A stretch of 64,000 nt of DNA from Allantophomopsis cytisporea (Eukaryota > Ascomycota > Leotiomycetes > Phacidiales > Phacidiaceae): positions 124,001 through 188,000 of the forward strand of contig CP103027.1 in assembly GCA_024752435.1 (NCBI GenBank). The letters are read 5' to 3'. The notes beneath the pieces are model-generated. The model was not told the origin of the DNA and ran no database searches. It worked only from the letters and a program-made list of their open reading frames with translations. The translations under genes and the position numbers were made by a program. Shown piece by piece: positions 58,489 through 64,000 of this stretch (its first letter is position 1; the number at the start of each line of letters is the position of its first letter).

Positions 58489-59565
58489 ATGCCCTCCCTA
58501 TCCAAGTTCAACGGCCTCACCCTCCCGGCTACCTTTGACGCCCATGTCCACCTCCGCGATGGGGCCATGATGTCCACAGTAGTCCCAACCATTCGTCCAG
58601 GCGGAGCAGACTCGGTTTTCGTAATGCCCAATCTAACCCCTCCACTCACGACGGTCGAGGCAGCCCTGGCCTACAAGGCACGACTACAGGCAATCGATGC
58701 AAGCATCAACTACCTAATGACGCTGTACTTGCACCCCTCAATCACGCCGGAGACCGTAAAGGAGGCAGCAGCAGCCGGCATCGCAGGCATCAAGTCGTAC
58801 CCAGCAGGCGTAACGACGAACTCGTCGTCAGGCGTGCTGTCCTACGAGCCATTCTACCCCGTCTTCGCGGCCATGGAGGAGCACGGCGTCGTGCTCAACC
58901 TGCACGGCGAATGCCCGTCGGACCACGCCAAGAACATCACGGTGCTGAACGCCGAGCCGTCCTTCCTCCCGACGCTCAAGTCCCTGCACGCGAACTTCCC
59001 CAAGCTCAAGATTGTGCTGGAGCACTGCTCCACCGCGGCGGGTATCCAGGCCGTCATGGAATGCGGCCCGAATGTCGTCGGCACTATTACTGCGCATCAC
59101 CTGTGGATCACCATCGATGATTGGGCGGATGATGCGTTTAACTACTGCAAGCCTGTAGCTAAGCTGCCTAGCGATCGCACTGCGCTTTTGAAGGCTGCGG
59201 TTGGTAGTAAGGGGAAGTTCTTCTTGGGTACTGATAGCGCACCGCATGATGTGGCCGCCAAGAAGAGTGGAACAGGAAAAACTGCTGCTGGAGTGTTTAC
59301 ACAGCCTTATGCAACGCAGCTTGTGTTTGGGGCGTTGGAGGTCGCTGTTGAGAAGGGAGTGCTTACGGAGGAGGAGGTGACCGAGGAGGCGTTGAAGGGG
59401 TTCTTGAGTGGGTATGGACGAAAGTTTTATGGGATTGCGGAGAGTGGAAAGGAGATTGTTATTACGAAGGGCGAGGAAATTACGGTGGATATGGTTAGAG
59501 GAGAGGGAGTTGCTGTTGTGCCTTTCAGACGAGGTCAGGCGTCGTGGTCTTTGGAATGGAAGTAG
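58489..59565 (+). CDS. URA4: Dihydroorotase
   Basis: Third step of de novo pyrimidine synthesis, closing N-carbamoyl-aspartate to dihydroorotate. Single exon, 358 aa, the normal length for the monofunctional type (class II). The metal-site residues are all present: HVHLRDG (His19, His21), Lys102 in GIKSYPAG for carbamylation, His139 (LHGE), His179 (LEHCST) and Asp249 (LGTDSAPH). The TIM-barrel core is uninterrupted. It is a stand-alone enzyme, as in yeast, and not part of the CAD-type fusion. GC content is higher in the middle of the gene than at its end, without sign of transfer. Cytosolic; no targeting signal. Confidence 0.96.
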   Translation: MPSLSKFNGLTLPATFDAHVHLRDGAMMSTVVPTIRPGGADSVFVMPNLTPPLTTVEAALAYKARLQAIDASINYLMTLYLHPSITPETVKEAAAAGIAGIKSYPAGVTTNSSSGVLSYEPFYPVFAAMEEHGVVLNLHGECPSDHAKNITVLNAEPSFLPTLKSLHANFPKLKIVLEHCSTAAGIQAVMECGPNVVGTITAHHLWITIDDWADDAFNYCKPVAKLPSDRTALLKAAVGSKGKFFLGTDSAPHDVAAKKSGTGKTAAGVFTQPYATQLVFGALEVAVEKGVLTEEEVTEEALKGFLSGYGRKFYGIAESGKEIVITKGEEITVDMVRGEGVAVVPFRRGQASWSLEWK

Positions 59566-59716
59566 ATTCATTTACAGAAGTAGAAATTTCTTTACTGAGG
59601 TGATATCTTTACAGAAACGAAACTTTTTATAGATTGCAATCTCATGTCAATCAAAGACTAAAAGATCTTTCATACACCCAATAAACGCTCACATTAAAAG
59701 ATACATCCCATACCGA

Positions 59717-61327
59717 CTACTTCTTTCCAGTCAAAAAGCCCGAGGATCCGTCCGCTCCATAGTACCGTTTGAAAAGAAGGGCTAAAGAAACCAAAACTAT
59801 CCATCTCTTAATACCACCGGAAAAACCACCACCACCCAGACTCAAAAGGACACTTACAATGTTTCTCTTTGCCTTCCCCTCCCTATCAAAGTCGGGCTTC
59901 ATATCGTTCATCCTCTTGAACTGCGCAATTTTGCCGGCATACGGTGGGTAACGAATAGCAATGAGTTTCTCGATCCAGCCAGGAGTGCTGGTGACGGAGC
60001 GACGGTGCGTGAACGTATCGAAGGAAGCCTTGCCGCGGTATGCGCCCTGCCCTGAATCGCCTACACCACCAAAGGCCAGTGTCGGGATAGAGCCGTGGAA
60101 GAAAGCGTCGTTGACGGATGCTCCGCCCGAGATGATCTCATTGAGCATTCGGTCTGTCTCGGCCTTATTGCCGAAAGGATAGAGGCCCAGTGGTGTGGAG
60201 TGGACTTCGTTCGCGATGCGGATTGCTTCGTCCAGGTTATCAACGGGCAAGACGGGCAAGAGTGGGCCAAAGGACTCATCAACGATCATACTGTCCTTAG
60301 GAGACGACACTTCGACTACCGTTGGCTCAATGAAGTTCTCAGCTTCGTCCATCTCCCCGCCAATCAGGATTTTGCCATTGGTCTCGTCGAGCATCTTCTT
60401 GATACGATGGAAATGGCGCGCGTTGACTATGCGGCCGTAGTCAGGTGATGCTTTGGCCCCATTAGGGTAGAATTCTTTCATAGCGACTTTGAGCTCTTCA
60501 ATGAATTGTGGGAAGATTTCCCGATCCACCAGGGTGTAGTTCTGACTGATGCAGACTTGGCCTGCGTTCAAGAACTTGCCCCATAGAAGACGGCGTGCAG
60601 CAAGACGCGCATCAGCATTTTTGGTGATTATGGCTGGATTGCGACCTCCGAGCTCCAAGCACACTGGAGTGAGTGTTTCAGCGGCCTTCTTGGCGATAAT
60701 TGTACCAACGGTTGCATTGCCGGTGTAGAAAATCTTGTCCCACTTCTCATTGAGCAATGCGGTTGTCTCTGAAATCCCACCATTGACACACGAATAAGCT
60801 TCTGGATCGAGGTATTCTTCAATGATCTTTTTCATTACCACAGCAGAATGAGGCGACACTTCCGAAGGCTTTAGCACCGCTGTACAACCAGCAGCTATGG
60901 CTCCAATAAAAGGCCCAAGAGATAACTGGATGGGGAAGTTGTAAGCTCCAATGATGAGGACTGAGCCCAGAGGATCCTTACGGATCTTAGGTGAAAGAGC
61001 CATATTAGTGATCGGAATATCCGGAGCTTTCTCATCCTTCGCCCACTTTTCAAGGTTGTGTGTGATGAAGATAATGTCGTTCTTGCACCAATCCACCTCG
61101 GTCAAGTAGACCTCAAAGGCTGACTTGCCTAGGTCAAGCTTGCATGCTTCCACGATCTGATCAGTATAGTCTACTAAGCCCCAGTACAGCTTTCGTAGCT
61201 GCACAAGTCTGTATTCGAGAGGTTTAGTGCGTTGGGATCTGAACGTTGTCTGAATTTGCTTCACTGTGGTTGGAATCGATTCCAAAGGCGTGTTCTCGAA
61301 CGGCGCAATCTTAATATCGGTTGCCAT
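59717..61327 (-). CDS. HFD1: Fatty aldehyde dehydrogenase (ALDH3/Hfd1-like)
   Basis: Oxidises long-chain aldehydes to acids with NAD(P)+. The unspliced frame gives 536 aa; removing an in-frame 51-nt intron (59807-59857, GTAAGT donor, AAG acceptor) leaves 519 aa and deletes a Gly-rich insert (LLSLGGGGFSGGIK). The ALDH core is complete: GAYNFPIQLSLGPF, the Glu225 region LELGGRNPAI and catalytic Cys259 (NAGQVCIS), with FHGSIPTLAFGGVGDSG near the end. Lack of an N-terminal extension, and a hydrophobic C-terminal anchor (WIVLVSLALLFKRYYG), match membrane-bound ALDH3-type enzymes such as yeast Hfd1, which sits on mitochondrial/lipid-droplet membranes. Convergent with dihydroorotase, 151 bases apart. 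Confidence 0.93.
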   Translation of the reverse strand: MATDIKIAPFENTPLESIPTTVKQIQTTFRSQRTKPLEYRLVQLRKLYWGLVDYTDQIVEACKLDLGKSAFEVYLTEVDWCKNDIIFITHNLEKWAKDEKAPDIPITNMALSPKIRKDPLGSVLIIGAYNFPIQLSLGPFIGAIAAGCTAVLKPSEVSPHSAVVMKKIIEEYLDPEAYSCVNGGISETTALLNEKWDKIFYTGNATVGTIIAKKAAETLTPVCLELGGRNPAIITKNADARLAARRLLWGKFLNAGQVCISQNYTLVDREIFPQFIEELKVAMKEFYPNGAKASPDYGRIVNARHFHRIKKMLDETNGKILIGGEMDEAENFIEPTVVEVSSPKDSMIVDESFGPLLPVLPVDNLDEAIRIANEVHSTPLGLYPFGNKAETDRMLNEIISGGASVNDAFFHGSIPTLAFGGVGDSGQGAYRGKASFDTFTHRRSVTSTPGWIEKLIAIRYPPYAGKIAQFKRMNDMKPDFDREGKAKRNIVSVLLSLGGGGFSGGIKRWIVLVSLALLFKRYYGADGSSGFLTGKK

Positions 61328-62383
61328 GGTTATATGAGTAGGTTGATACCTATCAAATTGTAGTCGAATCGTCCCTTGAAGGTTTGTTTATTGGGAGCCT
61401 GAAGGATCCTTATATAATATCCTCGATCTCAGAGAGTACCTCGAAGACACACAGAATAAATTCGTCACGGATTTATGAGATGGTCCGCTACGCTCTGAAG
61501 CAGAAAGTTGTTGTGTTTGGAACGGATGTAAGTCGGTGTCGGTGGAACTGAAGCTTACCCCACGATCAGCTAACGTTCGATCTGGATAAGACTCCGCTCG
61601 CATCCTTGTCATCCTATCAGAGCCGAGGTCAAGTTCCAGCAATTATAAGAAATCACATGACGTTGTCTTCAGTACGGACGGTCATGAATTACGCCGTCCA
61701 AAATTGCATTAAGGATAGAGTTAAAGACAGAACGGTCCCCAAGCACAGCCTCAAGTTGAGATTGCGGTTGGTCGAAATACGGACAGATATGTATGGACAT
61801 AAGAACTTCATACCTGTCAAATTTTGATCTGGACATGCAGGAGACTTCTTCATTAATGAGCGCTTGATGTATAATACGTAGGAGTTATTAAAGTTTCAGA
61901 CATAGTCAGAGTCGACAGTATGGAATACCCTACAATGGTTCTTTCTGAAGAAGTTTTGTGACAGTAGAATATATATTGAAATCCTCCTCATTCATATTTT
62001 GGAATGGATCAGCCGAAAATATATGGCTTACAAGTAACCGGATAAATCTCAATGGCTGTACTGCTCTTGATAACTTACCCACTCTCCACGATTATTAATT
62101 TTCATTGCACTAACAATGGCTCATTTGGAGATACAAGCGTACGCCCAAGATCTAATTTGATTTATCGAAGGCAACAATACCAAACCTCGAAGCCAAATGG
62201 CCGTGTCTGGCGTGACCAGCTAGCAAAATTAAGAGTGAGAGTAGCAAAAATCTACAAAGACAAATGCATTCAAATCCCCAGATCTAAAACCACACAAGAC
62301 CAAATTCTCATATCGATATAGTGGTCCCTTAAAATACCAATCACAAACTGAGCCCCTACCACATCCCAAAAATCCTGACAACG
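61328..62383. other. Intergenic
   Basis: No gene seen. Upstream of the aldehyde dehydrogenase and downstream of the zinc-finger gene. Confidence 0.6.
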
Positions 62384-63655
62384 CTACTTATCGTCCTGCT
62401 CATCATTCAAATCCAGTGCACACAGCATAGCGAACGGGTTCGCTACACCACCAGCCGAGCTAGCTCTCGAACTCGGCGGCGCAATAGGGCCAAAGCGACT
62501 TGCAAGACGATTCTGCTCTCCTTTGAATCCGCCCATACCATTGGAGTTGCCACTTCTCAAAGCACATTCATACTCAAAACCACCACCACCTAGCACACTC
62601 CCACCCGTACCATCCCGTCTCCTCCAAGCCCCCTGACTTCCACCCCCACCGCCGACACGGCCAACACTACCAATTCCATCTACTTCTCTCTCTCTCCCGG
62701 CCCGCCTAATAGAACCAACCGCATAGCTACTACTTTCTCTCGAAAGAGACGCTGGCGTTTCATTGACAGGACGCAACTTAACAGCCTGGCTATTCTTGAA
62801 CCACTGTGGTAAACCCTGCAGGCCAAGGGAGTTCTGGGTGGCGCGATCGAGCGGCATCTCATGCTTGAAGCGGCAGCCCTGTTGCGTGAAAGCACAGGTG
62901 CCCTCATGGATCCATTTGTCGCAGTAAATCTTAGGGCGGCGGATGGGAGTGGTTGAGATTATTTCGTCGATACGGTTCTGTATTGTCAGCAGTAGTTTCG
63001 AATCTCAAGTGAAATATGCAGAACAAGCGTTCCGCAAGATAAGGGATGGAACATATGGCTTGAAAAAGTTGAAAAGCACAAGACTCACTTGCATATCAAC
63101 TCCGCCAGTGGCCGTCAGAGCACGCGTATTCGCCTACAAAAGTTAGCCATATCCTATATCCCATCATCCGTCACCATAAAAATCACTTACCCTTCCCCCC
63201 TGCGGCGCCATGGTATAGCCTGCCCCCCTCTCCCTCATCGCAACAACCCAAACGCCCTCACTGGCCTGCACCCTCGGCACACCAACGAGATCAAACGGCA
63301 GCTCGTCAGCAGGAATAAGCTGCGTGACGACACCTCCCTCGCGCGCGAGTGCCAGCGGCATATCTCTTTCTGCCGAGGCAACGGGATGTTGACCTTGCAG
63401 GAGTCGATTTTGAGATATATTGCCTGGGCATAGCTGGCCCGGTAAGAATTGACACGAAGTTCCTTGGCCGGCAGCGAAGCGGCGATGAGGTTCCTGCAGT
63501 AGGACGCCGGAGGACTTAGTAGAGTCGGGGGAGGTAGGCGGAGAAGAGTGGGAGCTTTGACTGGAGTGGGAGCGCGGGGAGAGGGGACCTAGGATGTGTG
63601 ATTTTCCATCCTCAAGAGCATCGCTTGAGAGGTGGGAGGCGAGTGGTGAGGACAT
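62384..63655 (-). CDS. CCCH zinc-finger protein
   Basis: Three exons (63191-63655, 63089-63133, 62384-62977) give 367 aa. One C-x8-C-x6-C-x3-H finger is present at Cys189, Cys198, Cys205, His209 (CDKWIHEGTC then CRFKHEMP), the RNA-binding type. The N-terminal part is Ser/His/Pro-rich (a run near SPRSHSSQSSHSSPPTSPDS). A conserved-looking segment LIPADELPFDLVGVPRVQ follows, then a 15-codon exon. The C-terminus is Gly/Arg-rich and disordered-looking, ending near NPFAMLCALDLNDEQD. Fungal single-CCCH proteins of this layout are probably regulators of mRNA, but no specific target can be read. ATG 63655 is the only start that opens the exon; upstream frame has no ATG. Confidence 0.82.
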
Positions 63656-64000
63656 TCTCCCAATTTTGGCACTTGGCTGGATAGAATCTGCGCTGGATAT
63701 GGCTTGGATGGCAAAGGCTGGATTTCGGGCAGTGGAGTGAGACCACCAAGTCACGAGACTCTTATACAGCCTTCGACTGCAATTCGTATCAATACTGCTG
63801 CTTCGGTGAGATTATTGGAGATATGTGTCGCAGGAAAGTAGGCAGAGCGCGCTTGATTCAGAAACAAGATCTCAGGCGGAAAGTAGTTGAATAAGTAGTT
63901 GTCGGCAAGTAAAGTGAGGCAAAGGCGTTTGTTGGAGAAGCAAATAGGGTTCGCTGCAACGGGAAGATGCAGTTGTTTGATGTACGAATGTAGCCACACG
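63656..64000. other. Upstream region of the zinc-finger gene, right edge
   Basis: No separate gene seen. It should contain the promoter and leader of the zinc-finger gene. Confidence 0.5.

Noticed and set aside
58828..59571. 247-codon open frame antisense to dihydroorotase
   Set aside because: Same cause; Arg/Leu/Ser-rich with no family features, while the sense gene has all catalytic residues.

Overview
The window is nuclear DNA from a filamentous ascomycete (Pezizomycotina). The evidence is short spliceosomal introns (about 48-75 nt, GTAAGT/GTATGT-like donors, CAG/TAG acceptors), genes on both strands with no operons, an intron-bearing tRNA, and fungal families such as the AP-3 mu subunit, an NDUFAF2/N7BML-like assembly factor, a large calponin-domain protein, a MATE transporter with a long N-terminal tail and a C-terminally anchored fatty aldehyde dehydrogenase. 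A Leotiomycetes-type genome is my best guess, from general look and not from any search.

Layout. 1-14 kb: a spliced tRNA-His(GTG), an unknown nuclear-looking protein, a decayed Gfo/Idh/MocA oxidoreductase, a truncated UNC-93-like transporter, then mismatch-repair MLH1 facing a GT2-like glycosyltransferase across a 0.7 kb divergent promoter. 14-20.6 kb: a gene-free stretch rich in simple repeats, leading into glutamine synthetase (20.6-22.4 kb). 24.6-36.5 kb: an acidic orphan protein, a diverged 160-bp direct repeat, a complex I assembly factor divergent from a calponin-domain protein, a Na+/Ca2+ exchanger family protein and a cytochrome P450. 36.5-42.8 kb: a second gene-free stretch with one small tandem repeat. 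42.8-52.4 kb: the densest part, with a DUF202 protein, MATE transporter, AP-3 mu, a DUF4536/DMAC1-like mitochondrial protein, a multi-pass membrane protein and exosome subunit RRP4. 52.4-56.6 kb: no gene seen. 56.6-63.7 kb: zinc alcohol dehydrogenase, dihydroorotase, fatty aldehyde dehydrogenase and a CCCH zinc-finger protein.

Most genes are housekeeping (DNA repair, nitrogen assimilation, pyrimidine synthesis, RNA decay, vesicle traffic, complex I assembly) and I see no metabolic cluster: the single P450 has no backbone enzyme beside it. The transporter and oxidoreductase with lesions sit in the gene-poor 4-9 kb zone. I found no defence island, transposase, CRISPR array or other clearly new multi-gene system. 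The points most worth checking are the two broken genes, the tRNA-like T-arm behind tRNA-His, the complementary GA/CT tracts in a divergent promoter, the recurrent TACGGAGTA word and the two gene-free regions. Exon boundaries were worked out by reading splice sites and frame by hand; no transcript evidence was available.
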